Assembly: GCA_003255065.1 (NCBI GenBank)
Contig: QAOA01006013.1
Location: forward strand, 2,284,294 to 2,348,293
Reading direction: 5' to 3'
Source: Cercis canadensis
Lineage: Eukaryota > Streptophyta > Magnoliopsida > Fabales > Fabaceae
Length of the DNA stretch: 64,000 nucleotides
The translations under genes were made by a program, and so were the position numbers. The notes under the pieces were generated by a model. The model was not told the DNA's origin. It saw nothing but the letters and a program-made list of their open reading frames with translations, and searched no databases. Positions 46,030-57,475 of this stretch are shown in pieces (positions within the stretch are counted from its first letter, which is position 1; every line of letters begins with the position of its first letter).

Positions 46030-46596
46030 TAAAATGCTTAATTATAATTTTGATTCTCCTATTTTAATAATTTAAACTTTTTGGTCTCCTTTCTTTAAAA
46101 ATGAACTATTGAGTCACTTTATATTCATAAAATATATAATTTTGATCATTTTGTCTTTAAGTTAAAATTCTTAAGTTTATTTCAAGGTGCAAAATTCTCT
46201 GATTCATAATTCCACCGTTCAAATTGAAGAGCTACGTCTTGTGAACCTTCCCACTAAATTTCAGCTTGATCTAACGGTGAATGAGTCTAAATCTTTGATT
46301 AGATGAAAACTTATAGTTTTGGTATTTTGGGCTAAGTCCTACAATTAGATCGAGTTAAAATTTAGTATGGAGGTTCACAAGACGTAGCTCTTCAATTTGA
46401 ACAGTGAGATCATGAATCATATAATTTTACACTTTGAAATATANAAATAAACCTAAGAATTTTAATTTAAAGACAAAATGATTAAAATTATACATTTTAT
46501 GAATATAGAAGGACTTAATAATTTATTTTTAAAGAAAGGGGACCAAAAATTTTAAATCATTAAAATAGGAAGATCAAAATTGTAATTAAACCTAAC
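46030..46596. mobile_element. Long fold-back MITE, about 565 bp
   Basis: The two halves are imperfect inverted copies over about 250 bp each. The left arm begins GCTTAATTATAATTTTGA; the right arm, read in reverse, begins GGTTTAATTACAATTTTGA. Both contain TCTTTAAGTTAAAATTC-like and GAAGAGCTACGTCTTGTGAA blocks in opposite directions, meeting near 46,290-46,330. No coding capacity. The single N at 46,444 is in the right arm. Target duplications are unclear because of the AT-rich flanks, so the superfamily is open. Confidence 0.7.
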
Positions 46597-47621
46597 TAAA
46601 AGGAGAAAGAAAAAACAAGAAAAAGAATCATTAATTTTTTAGCCAATTAAATTAAATCTGTCTAAAATTACAATTAAAAAAAAGCTCTCGTGGAATAGAA
46701 TAGAACAATCGAGAGAGAGACCGAAGGGTGGGAGAAAAACAGAACCGACAGGAAGAAGAGAGGCTAGAGTACACAAGAATTTTGAATAGAACGGAGGGTC
46801 GAGAGAAAGAAGAGAAGGTGGAGTGAAAGAGTATCAAATAAATATGGAGACAGAGTTAGAGCAAGAGTAATAGAAACAGAGAGGTATAAGTAGGGAGAAA
46901 GGAAGTAAGCAGGTCCAGAAACTCAAATTTGCCTAAATCCTTTGTCTCCTTACTTCTGGGTAATCCACTGTCTCTTTTATGAATCTGTGCTAAGTGAAGG
47001 GAAAAAAAAAAAAAAATTCTGTGCGAAGTAGGCTTTCATTTCTTTCCCGTTGCTTTCCTTCAAGAGTCCCAATTTGCTCTCCCATTGTTGCGAGTGGTAT
47101 CTGAGGAAAAGCTTGGATGCTATGGCGTTTGTGGGGCGACTTTGTTAAATGATATATAGAGCCATTGAAAATTGTTTCATGTTGTGGGGGCAAATGTCCC
47201 CACATCCTTATACATGGACCCGCCACGGTAGCATTGATACCAAGTCTTGAAGTTTGAATCCTTTTACTGTGGTGCGTCTCTTTCAATTTGCAGTTGCTTT
47301 TTCTTGCTGGGAGAGGAGGGGAGTAGGATAAGTTGAGGCTTTACTATCTCATAATGAAGATTTATGGAATTAGAATGCATAGTTATATTGGTATCTGCTT
47401 ATGCAAATCTAGAGGTTCATTTCTTAGTGGTAATTTTGATTTCTTTCCTTGTTTGCTTTTGTGTATCATTATGACAAATCGTCAATGACCCGAGTGCTTT
47501 TGTTAGTTGGTTTCATTCTTGACAGGGAAGATAGATAGATGTGCAACCTATAAAGGCAGGGTTTGAGGAGATACGGTTATTTAAAAATTGGTGATATACT
47601 TGATTGTTTCGATTGAGAGCC
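46597..47621 (+). promoter_or_regulatory. Upstream and 5' leader region of the E1 gene
   Basis: 46,690-46,920 is markedly GA-rich on the + strand (GAGAGAGA, AGAAGAGAGG and similar), a composition often found in plant core promoters and 5' UTRs; a possible TATA word TATAAGTAG is at 46,885-46,893. A 5' UTR intron is plausible, with a 3' splice site in TTCATTCTTGACAG ending near 47,525, but no donor can be chosen. 47,150-47,290 includes a GTTTGAATCC word that might be part of a SINE. All are predictions. Confidence 0.35.
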
Positions 47622-50600
47622 ATGGGATGGTTTAGAGCCGCTTCCAGCATGGCAAAGCATGCAATTAAGAGAACTATTTCTCAGGGTGGATCGTCGTATT
47701 ATGTAACAAGGACCAGAGTCATTCCTTCACAAAATAGATACTTTCACACCACAGTTTTCAAATCAAAAGCGCAAAGTGCACCTGTGCCTCGTCCTGTCCC
47801 CCTTTCTAGGCTTACTGACAGCTTCTTAGATGGGACAAGCAGTGTCTACTTGGAGGAGCTTCAAAGGGCTTGGGAAGCTGACCCGGACAGTGTGGATGAA
47901 TCTTGGGACAATTTCTTCAGGAACTTTGTGGGTCAGGCTTCCACCTCCCCGGGAATTTCTGGCCAAACCATTCAGGAGAGTATGCGCTTGCTGTTGCTGG
48001 TGAGGGCATACCAGGTTAATGGCCATATGAAAGCCAAGATAGACCCATTGGGTCTTGAACAACGAGAAATTCCTGATGAATTGGATCCTGCCCTTTATGG
48101 ATTCTCTGAAGCTGATCTTGATCGGGAGTTCTTTTTAGGGGTATGGAGGATGTCTGGCTTTTTGTCTGAGAACCGTCCCGTGCAAACCCTTAGATCCATT
48201 TTGACTCGGCTTGAGCAGGCTTACTGTGGAAACATTGGGTATGAGTACATGCACATTGCAGATCATGAGAAATGTAACTGGCTTAGGGACAAGATTGAAA
48301 CCCCTACGCCTACACAATTCAATAGGGAGCGTCGTGAAGTTATTTTTGATAGGCTTGCCTGGAGTACACTGTTTGAGAACTTCTTAGCCACCAAGTGGAC
48401 GTCAGCAAAGAGGTTTGGGCTTGAAGGCGGGGAAGCTCTTATTCCTGGCATGAAAGAAATGATTGATCATGCTGCAGATCTTGGAGTTAAAAGCATAGTT
48501 ATGGGAATGGCACATAGAGCAAGATTAAATGTTTTGGGTAATGTAGTTCGGAAGCCACTGCGTCAGATTTTTAGTGAGTTTAGTGGTGGTCAGCCTGGGG
48601 ATGATGGGCTCTACACAGGAACTGGTGATGTTAAATATCACTTGGGAACTTCTTATGATCGCCCAACTAGGGGTGGGAAGAGGATACATTTGTCTTTGGT
48701 TGCAAATCCTAGTCACTTGGAAGCAGTCAATCCACTTGTTGTTGGGAAAACTAGAGCAAAGCAGTATTACTCTAATGATGTGGACAGAATTAAAAACATG
48801 GGTGTTTTGATTCATGGAGATGGTAGTTTTGCTGGACAAGGTGTAGTCTATGAAACTCTACATCTTAGTGCTCTTCCAAATTACAGTACTGGTGGGACAA
48901 TACACATTGTGATCAACAATCAAGTTGCATTTACAACTGATCCAAGGTCTGGCAGGTCTTCTCAGTATTGCACTGATGTTGCCAAAGCCTTAGATGCTCC
49001 CATCTTTCATGTGAACGGTGATGATGTGGAAGCAGTTGTTCACGTCTTTGAACTTGCGGCTGAGTGGCGCCAGATATTCCATTCAGACGTGGTTGTTGAT
49101 TTTGTGTGCTATCGTCGATTTGGCCACAATGAGATTGATGAACCATCTTTCACGCAGCCTAAAATGTATAAGGTTAGCCCTTTTATTTAGCCTGCTAGTC
49201 TTATTTTTCATTGTGCATTGCTGTTGGACAAGTTGATGAGATCTGTAGCTTTTTGGGGTTATAGGTAATCCGAAGCCATCCATCAGCTCTTGAGATTTAT
49301 CAAAAGAAACTTTTGGATTCAGGAGAGGTGACTCAAGAAGACATTGATAAGATTCACAAGAAGGTCCTTTCAATTTTGAATGAAGAATTTTTGGCTAGCA
49401 AAGATTATGTCCCAAAAAGAAGAGATTGGCTTTCTGCATACTGGACTGGTTTCAAGTCACCCGAACAGCTTTCACGTATCCGAAACACTGGGTAAGGTGG
49501 ATTTGATGTTAGTTTTGCTTGACTGCCTTCTAGTGTTTTATATAACAGAGCTGAAATCTATGATCTTCTTGTGCAGTGTGAAACCAGAGATCTTGAAGAC
49601 TGTTGGGAAAGCTATCACGGTCCTCCCTGAAAATTTGACACCTCATAGAGCAGTGAAGAAGATTTATGAACAACGTGCCCAAATGATTGAAACAGGGGAG
49701 GGTATTGACTGGGGATTTGCTGAGGCACTTGCTTTTGCTACATTACTGGTCGAAGGTAATCATGTCCGATTGAGTGGTCAGGATGTTGAAAGAGGAACAT
49801 TTAGTCACCGCCATTCTGTAGTTCATGATCAGGAAACAGGGGAGAGATATTGCCCCCTAGACCATATTATCATGAACCAAGATGAGGAGATGTTTACTGT
49901 TAGCAACAGGTAATTTGTTTTGTTTGTTATATATATTATTCTTTACCTTGCCTGTTTGGGGCTTTGTTGCTATTCTATCACTTTTACCTGGTTTTCATCT
50001 GAGGAATTTTCACTCTGAAGGAAGTTCTGTACCCATTTCTCTTATGCTCACCTTTAGCTCTGGCTTTTGGAAGTTTCAATTTAAGATGATATATACCAAA
50101 TTTTTACTAAATTTTTATCTACTTTTTTATTTTTATTTTTATTTTTATTTTNATTTTTACTAAATTTTTATCTACTTTTTTATTTTTATTTTTATTTTTA
50201 AAAAATAATAGTTATCATTCATTCCCTGGTACATGTTTTGCTGTTTTATATATTTTACAAGCTAGAACTATCTTAGTTCAATGTGTGAAAGATGCTTGTT
50301 TTTCCATATGGTATGAAGAAGAATATAGTAAGCAGTTGCACTGCAGGACTATGTATACAAGAAAAACTGCCAAAGATAGGTGTGTGCATGTTGGTTGCTA
50401 ATATGGCTTAAAACAAGCATCCACTTTATGCTATGGCCAATTTTATGTAGGGGAAGATTCTGTCTTTACAGCTTTTGTATCTTGTGAAAGAATTCTGTTT
50501 TGGCCTTCTAGTTTGTCTTTCTTAGATGTTGATGAGCTTTTCTTCTGTTTAACATGTCACTTGAAGCTTCTTCTCTATATTCCATAAATCATTAATAACT

Positions 50601-53600
50601 GTTAATTAGACTATCTTATTAGATCTTTTTTTTTTAATTGGTGATAGTTATCATCCTGGCAACTAATACAATTTACATATTCATGGCCGTGCTCTTAAAA
50701 TGTTACAAGTACTTGTATCTTTAGTATCAGGATTGTCCCTCCATTCATTCCCCCTTCCTCTTGCAATATTACATACCTTCGTCTTGATGAATACATGTTT
50801 CAGTTAATAAATATAGCAGTATAATCCACATGAAACTTATGTTGTACTGATGATGGATTCTTATCTATTTTCAGTCTCTTATTTAAGCAATATCTCTTAC
50901 TTGCAGCTCTCTTTCTGAGTTCGGTGTTCTTGGATTTGAGCTGGGGTACTCAATGGAAAATCCTAATTCATTGGTAATCTGGGAAGCTCAATTTGGTGAT
51001 TTTGCTAATGGGGCCCAAGTCATATTTGACAATTTCTTGAGCTCTGGTGAGTCTAAGTGGCTCCGTCAGACTGGGCTTGTCGTGTTACTTCCTCATGGTT
51101 ATGATGGCCAGGGCCCTGAGCATTCAAGTGGACGATTGGAACGCTTTCTTCAGGTACTATGTTGTGAATCTATGCTATTTCTTATTTTTGGTATTACTTT
51201 TTTTTTGGATCCTGCTGCTTGGTGCTGTTTTCCAACTTTGGCTATTGGTTTGTCTGCCTCTTATTTATCTGTTGGATTTGTTGGTTGATGGAGTTGAAGG
51301 GGGGCTAATAGGTGGTCATAGTGAACTATATACTACAGTGCAAAGGTACAGGTACTATTATCTTACCCAGTAAGATATGGGTATCGGGTACTATATAAAA
51401 TGTTAAAAAGTATTTTTTAATACATGTAATTTACTAGTGATACTAGAGGAAGAACTACTAGCACCAGAAGGTGTATGCACCTTCCATCAAATCCAAACCT
51501 CCAATAATCTACAATTATAAAGACTAAATACAGGTTTCACAAACATTCACACAGAGAGTCTAAAATTTAAGAAAAAATATACATTCAGTATAGGAAACAG
51601 AAATCAAGATACGATACAAGCTTTCACACCTAATGAATTAACAGAATAAACAAGGTTACTACTCGAGTATCCCCAGTCTGCCTCCAAGTTAGATTGTGTA
51701 TATTTAGTACTTTGGGATTTGATAATCATATTATTGATTTATTTTGATATATTGTGTGCCCCTTCTGGTTGTTTAAAGTTATATGCATCTTTGTGCCATT
51801 ATCAATTGACACTAGTAGCCTGTTATGCATTTCCTGCTGGACTGGTTTGAGTGTTCAAGGATAATGCTAATGAAATTTGACTGAAAATTAAGCCAGACTC
51901 TATTAATGCTAATCAAATTTAGATTGGTGGTTGGGATCTCATTTTTTAGTGCAAAAGAGCAACTAACATATAATAATTGCCTCTTGCTGCTTGCTATGAG
52001 GGGTATTGTTGCATGTGTCCTGTCCATGTCTCAGTTTTTCCAGATTAGCTACTCAATTAAGATATATTCACTAATTAATGGCAGATGGCTGATGACAACC
52101 CTTTTGTTATTCCTGAGATGGATCCAACTCTTCGCAAACAAATCCAGGAGTGTAATTGGCAGGTTGTGAATGTCACAACTCCTGCCAATTTCTTCCATGT
52201 GTTACGGCGGCAGGTTGGTTCAATTAATTGAGTTATGAATAGCTTTTTAACTTATCGTTTATCTGGGTCTTGTTTGCTTATGCTCTTCTGCTTTTTCTTC
52301 CAGATACACAGAGAATTCCGTAAACCTCTCATTGTAATGTCTCCTAAGAACCTGCTTCGTCACAAGAATTGCAAATCAAATTTATCTGAGTTTGATGATG
52401 TCCAAGGCCACCCAGGTTTTGACAAACAGGGAACCAGATTTAAGCGCCTCATAAAGGACCAGAATGACCACTCAGACCTTGAGGAGGGTATTAGACGACT
52501 GCTCCTCTGCTCTGGAAAGGTTTATCTTAGTCATGATTGGATCCTGTTCTCCTTATATTTATATTTAAGTACATTCACAAGGTTTAGAACAATGACAATT
52601 ATAGCCTATAGAGCAAAAGCCTAGAATCAATCTACTGGATTCAAGAGATAATTAGAGAAAAATAATGGGCAAAAATGATCCAAAATACAGCCAAAAGCAG
52701 GGGCCGGTAACAGGTGAAATAAATAGGGAATTTGAAGAAAACTTCTCTGATTAAAACTGCTTGTTCTTTTAAAAGAAAGCATTACAAAAGGTTTGAATAG
52801 GGTCCTTGTAACTTATACTGCATGGAGAAGGCATAAAGCCCTAGTTCCACAAGATCTTAGTCTTACTAACCTAAGAAGGGGTACTTGGACAATAAAAGCA
52901 GACTCTAAAACACCTAAATAACATAAACCTAAGCACAAGTACCCAAGACAGTAAGACTGAGAAGTTCCAAAAATTATTAAAATACCATGTTTAACTCTTT
53001 TAGGTTTTTCCTGCATCATTTTATCAGTAAGAATTTCATCTGGTGTACAAACTACATATATATTTACATCTAGAGTCCCATATATTATGAACATACTGCA
53101 TATAACTATCAATATCTTATTTCCTTTGCAGGTTTACTATGATCTTGATGATGAGCGAAAGAAGGTAGATGCAAAGGATGTTGCAATCTGTAGGGTGGAA
53201 CAGCTTTCTCCTTTTCCTTATGACCTTGTCCAACGAGAGCTTAAACGATATCCAAGTATGTATTTTCAATAGTAGAAAATATTTTGCAGCTTATCTTTGG
53301 AAATGGATTATGATTTCTTAATTGCTTATTGAAAGTCGAATACTTTGTTAGCATTATAAGTGTGGGAAGTGATTGTTCTGGACTATCAAACTTTAATTTC
53401 TCCCACTTCTGTTGCATGTATACCTGGTTGGCTTCACAGATAGATCAGCTGTAGCTTATAGAGAGACAGGTTTTCCTTATAACTGTCAAGTAGTACTAAT
53501 GGATTGGAGGTCTCTGCTTGGTAGTAGAGTATCTGTGGATGAGAAAGCAAGAGACTCTAGTCCACTAGAGATTTCTCTATAGTTTATCTGAGCAGTGATT

Positions 53601-54236
53601 TGAGTTGACATTGAACCTAATCTGGGAAAGATCTAAAGTGATACAATGAAATAATTAGTTGAATATTTGGTTGAGTAAACTGTCATTTGAGTTCTTTAAA
53701 GATTCAGACTTAAACAAATTAGTCCTTGAAAGAATTTTTACTACGAAATAGTCCTTCAATCATCAAGATTCTTAAAAAGTTGGTCCAAAAATTGATGATT
53801 GATGAACTATTTTGTAATAAATGTTCTTTCAGGGACTAATTTGTAGAAGTCTAGATCTTTTGAGGATGCAAATGATAGTTTACTCTTTTGTTTTTCTGAA
53901 AATTTGGGTAAGCATTAGAACTGTGGGATCTAGATAACTTTATGATATAAATGATCACTTGTTTTATTTATATCTCATTCTTTTTATTTTCTGCTAGACG
54001 CGGAGATCGTTTGGTGTCAAGAAGAGCCTATGAACATGGGTGCATACACATACATATTACCGCGACTTATATCTGCCATGAAAGCTCTAAGTAAGGGTGG
54101 TTATGATGATGTCAAATATGTTGGTCGAGCTCCATCTGCTGCCCCAGCCACTGGTTTTTACAAGGTTCATCTGAAGGAACAAGCTGAGATTGCTCAGAAA
54201 GCCCTTCAGCGCGAACCAATCAACTTCCCTTACTGA
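47622..54236 (+). CDS. OGDH: 2-oxoglutarate dehydrogenase E1 component, mitochondrial
   Basis: Deduced eight exons, 1,021 codons: 47,622-49,172; 49,265-49,491; 49,577-49,909; 50,907-51,153; 52,085-52,213; 52,304-52,519; 53,132-53,255; 53,998-54,236. All introns are GT-AG and the frame is continuous. E1 is the thiamine-diphosphate enzyme that decarboxylates 2-oxoglutarate and passes the succinyl group to E2 in the matrix complex of the TCA cycle. The N-terminus is Arg/Ser-rich with few acids, as in a mitochondrial presequence, then [19 protein letters not shown], the family's N-terminal helix. The ThDP motif runs from GDG (residues 399-401) to NN (432-433). Further blocks are [47 protein letters not shown] and [15 protein letters not shown], ending with [15 protein letters not shown]. 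Plant E1 proteins are about 1,017-1,025 aa. The second in-frame ATG (MGWFRA) matches plant orthologues better than the ATG at 47,604. HRGRLN reads HRARLN (Ala300). Confidence 0.96.
50099..50203. repeat. Duplicated flanks around the N at 50,152
   Basis: About 50 bp starting TTTTTACTAAATTTTTATCT and ending in an (ATTTTT)n run occur on both sides of the single N, inside intron 3 of the E1 gene. Probably an unmerged contig overlap; the true intron would then be about 50 bp shorter. Confidence 0.65.
53673..53885. mobile_element. MITE in the last intron of the E1 gene
   Basis: Inverted ends GAGTAAACTGTCATTTGA and the reverse counterpart CAAATGATAGTTTACTC, with internal pairing of ACAAATTAGTCCTTGAAAG and CTTTCAGGGACTAATTTGT. 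Length about 213 bp, no coding capacity. The GAGT...ACTC ends recall the element at 9,017-9,272, suggesting a MULE-type MITE, but no clear 9-bp duplication is seen. Confidence 0.6.
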
Positions 54237-55344
54237 AATGCTTTATGGATACATCATTCTTTCTGAGTGATGATGCTCTTGAACATCCACGAATGAAGCA
54301 ATAGTTGGAAAGTGCCCTTGATATCTCTTAAAAATTTGCTTTCCACCTTTCCATGTTCTGATTCTGACAAGAGGTAATGATAGATACATAATCTTTTTTC
54401 TTTTTGCCATACATTCCATAAACTGTGTGATAGAATTGAGTAGGGAAAAGTTAAGTGGGACCACCTAAACTCATATTCTACCGCACAAGCCGGTAATGGG
54501 ATATTTGTGAACAAAGATTGTTTACATATTGACGATAGTCAGGTAAGAATTTCATGGATTGCACTTATGCTGTTGAGGTAATTGCTTGTGTTTTTGTTGC
54601 TGAGAGTGAGAGGTAATTTTATAGAACATAGTTTGTTGATGCATTGTTATTTTCAATAATTTGTGACATTTAATGGCAGAGGCCTGCCTTTTTACCTTGA
54701 AGATTGTGTTTATATTCCACTTACTGTATAGTTTGTTTGATGCATTTTTATTTTCTGTAATTTCTGACATTTAATGCGAGAGGCCACGTTTTGTATTGAC
54801 ATTATGGATGGAAAAAATTTCTCCACAATTCTTATTTTTGGTACTGATTTCAACATACAATAATTATTGATCAGAAACAATCAATTTATTGAGCTTTATC
54901 TTTAATCCCGTTGGAGCTTGAAAACAACACAGTAGGGTAAGTTCTATTGTTGACAAACTTCGTCTCAGAATTGGAATAGACTTGAATGTTTTAGCCTAGA
55001 AAATATTCTAAAGCCAGAGTTGGAGAAACCTATATCTGTATTTTCCTAGAAAGAAAAATTTGAGAACAGGGTTTTCAGTTTTACAAATGCCTGCTTTTTC
55101 CCAAAAAAAAAAGAAATAATAATCTGAACATTTTTCTCCTCTATTTTTCCCATTCTCTTAGTTTATATCTTTCTATCATTTTTCAACCAACCCTTAAATC
55201 GCACTGAGTCACGTCATCCACATGAAGCCTAATTACACAATAATTATAATGAAGTTCCTTAATTCTGAAATTTTGCAAGGGATTTGGCCGAATTGCCCTT
55301 GAGTTTTGGCGTTGCTCTAAGAGTATGTTGTCCCTACCTAGTTG
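54237..55344. other. 3' flank of the E1 gene
   Basis: The 3' UTR starts here; a T-rich stretch and ATTTAATGGCAGAGGCC at about 54,668 recurring as ATTTAATGCGAGAGGCC at about 54,770 give a short imperfect direct repeat of about 110 bp period. No other gene seen. Confidence 0.45.
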
Positions 55345-55645
55345 GGGGATTCGGGTGAAATTTATACAATAATTTTAGTTTCGTTATAAAAATTTTAAAA
55401 AATTGAGTTATTCAATATTTGTCAGAATATATTAATTTTTTATAAAATACAAAATGGTATGATATAGAAAAAATGTTAAGAATTTTTTTTTTAAGTTTAT
55501 TTTTTGTTACGTTTTTTTATATCGTGTCATTCTTGTATTTTTATAAAAAATTTTGTTCTGATACTTATTGGATGATTTAATTTTTTAAAATTTCTATAAA
55601 GACACTAAATTTATAGTGTAAGTTTTATTGGGTTCCACTCAAAAT
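55345..55645. mobile_element. MITE, about 300 bp
   Basis: Imperfect inverted arms: left GGATTCGGGTGAAATTTATA, right (reversed) GAGTGGAACCCAATAAAACT. Inside, TATAAAAATTTTAAAAAATT and the counterpart ATTTTTTAAAATTTCTATA pair, and the arms meet at about 55,490. No coding capacity; family not assigned. Confidence 0.55.
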
Positions 55646-56040
55646 CTCACTTAAAGATGATAGAGTAGTACTATCCGATAGCTGTCATCTTTGGCTTTTC
55701 CATGTACCTCTATAATAATGTATGGGCAACTTTTTGACTATTGCAATTACTGATTGCGTGTAATCAATCTGATACCAACTCAATCATTCTAATACCAACT
55801 TTCATGTAATACAGTAATTGATATTATAATTTGTGAAAGAAATATTATCATTCATAAAATGGTATGATAATATGAATATACTATCATATAAAAATTAATA
55901 TCTATATGAAAAAAGGTATAAAAATATCAAATATACCTATACTTGTTATTAGGTTTAAATAAATATAACAATAAAATATTAAATGTCACCTGGACGCTGA
56001 AATATATTTCTGTCTTTGGAGGATGTCTACAGCCAACAAA
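55646..56040. other. AT-rich spacer
   Basis: No gene or repeat that I can define. TCTGATACCAACT and TCTAATACCAACT at about 55,769 and 55,788 form a short direct repeat. Confidence 0.4.
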
Positions 56041-56580
56041 CTCCGCGTCTCTTTCCAAACTGCTTCGGGTCTAGAGAGGTTATTTGATAACTACAACGTG
56101 GCTAAGAGTCTTCTAATCCCCAAAAACTTGCTTCTTTGATTCCTTCAATGAATTTTTTGTCATCATCAAGTAGTCCCAATACACAACATGCATCCTGGAA
56201 GGAATAATAGACAACGTCATTTATTGTTCTTATGTCTTTGTAACTTTGGCATCCTCTTTATACATTCAGGAAAAGCCTCATGTAGTACAATTCTCCGCTA
56301 CCTGGAGGAACATAAAACAACATCCCTAATGTGAACCCCCTTTGTCTTGGTGCCCAATCATTAGTTTTTTGCTTCCAAACAAAATAATGCAGGAATTCAG
56401 CATATGTGAATTTTCTTACCCATGGATATTTTTTTATTTGCTTCAAACTATGATAAGAACTTTATCATATCTAACATGGCTTATTCAATACTGAATCAAT
56501 AGTGTAAGTATCATGAAAGACCACAGTCTGTTCATTTGGAAGGTGAAATGGCAATCTTTCAATTGGTGCATCCCTGATGT
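56041..56580 (-). pseudogene. Helitron helicase protein fragment (pre-helicase region)
   Basis: Minus strand. It starts with RDAPIERLPFHLPNEQTVVF and DSVLNKPC at about 56,577-56,470, then after stops YPWVRKFTYAEFLHYFVWKQ, GFTLGMLFYVPPGSGELYY and RLFLN (to 56,258). It ends with QDACCVLGLLDDDKKFIEGI and EASFWG to about 56,110. These match the linker between the Rep and PIF1-type helicase domains of plant Helitron proteins. The Rep HUH motifs and the helicase ATPase motifs are absent here. An N-terminal piece of a Helitron protein lies at 58,862-59,734, separated by CACTA sequence. Confidence 0.7.
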
Positions 56581-56589
56581 CTTAGGAAC

Positions 56590-57410
56590 AGTTCTTCTTA
56601 CTCCTCTTAGAGATGACCTTATACTCATGAGAGGCCCATCTAGCTCTGAGGGCCTCCAGTATAGTAGGCGACAATCATTTACCCCTAGACTTCTGGATCC
56701 TGATGTCTATGTCTCGGAAGCAGGCACGTAGGTTGTCAAAACACTTAGAGAGTTAGATTTTATGAATATGGCTCTCATGTTGGGGCTCCCAGACACATTT
56801 CCTCTGCAGTAAAAAACATAAGATCAATGTTAGTAAATATGTATACCAACTAGTTTAAAAGAAAGTTAAATCAAATAATTGTTACCTTGAACTCTATCCA
56901 CCAGAGTTCCTTCACCTCATCATTCAGCCAAGGCTGCTTGAATTTCGACTTTGTAGATAGCCAAAAGGTAGTTCACGAACTCTTTGAAGGCATAGAGTTG
57001 CAAAAAAAAGAATTAATTATTAAATATTAGAAATAATTAATAGTAAATCTTAAAAAAAAAATGTTAAGTATTAGAATTAACTTACTCTTTCCTTCTGTGT
57101 GGCTCAATAAACAATTGACCATCAGCCAGTCGGGAGCCCGGACCTGGACGTGGTGAGTCCAAAATAGATGGACTCGCATATGATGACCCTTTAGCGGTTG
57201 ACGATGCAAAGCCTGGGGTGGCGGCTCATGAGCACCCATCATACGTTGCAATGGGTGACAGTGTGTGCTCCAACCCCGGGGTCAACATAAACAAAGACAA
57301 GGTCGGCTCGGTCTGAGAAAGCCGAGCAAAAGCCTTGCCTTTGTCCCTCCTAGATGCTGCCGGCCCAACTATTGGAGATGACCATCTCGTGTGGTATGAC
57401 ATTTGTCATA
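56590..57410 (-). pseudogene. CACTA ORF1 remnant (Transposase_24-like N-part)
   Basis: Minus strand, broken frames, apparently with introns. 57,410-57,080 reads WSSPIVGPAASRRDKGKAFA, then a Pro/Ser-rich region (SPSILDSPRPGPGSRLADGQ) and LFIEPHRRKE. 56,995-56,920 reads LYAFKEFVNYLLAIYKVEIQ. 56,740-56,590 reads ALRARWASHEYKVISKRSKK, the W...S..K..K.NR pattern of this family. The downstream half is missing. The C-terminal half of such a protein is what remains at the left edge of the window. Confidence 0.5.
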
Positions 57411-57475
57411 CAATTTCAATATAACCAATAAAATAATTAGTACAATAAAACCACTAATCCCTAAATCAACAAACT

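Noticed and set aside
46990-47286. 98-codon minus-strand frame in the E1 leader region
   Set aside because: No domain or recognisable motif; it overlaps the leader of a well-supported gene on the other strand and ends in a poly(Phe) run from a homopolymer.
47604-47621. ATG at 47,604 as start of the E1 protein
   Set aside because: The next in-frame ATG (47,622) begins MGWFRA, which fits the N-terminus of plant E1 proteins; the six extra codons have no counterpart that I know.
52813-53112. 99-codon minus-strand frame in an E1 intron
   Set aside because: No similarity recognised; composition like the surrounding intron.
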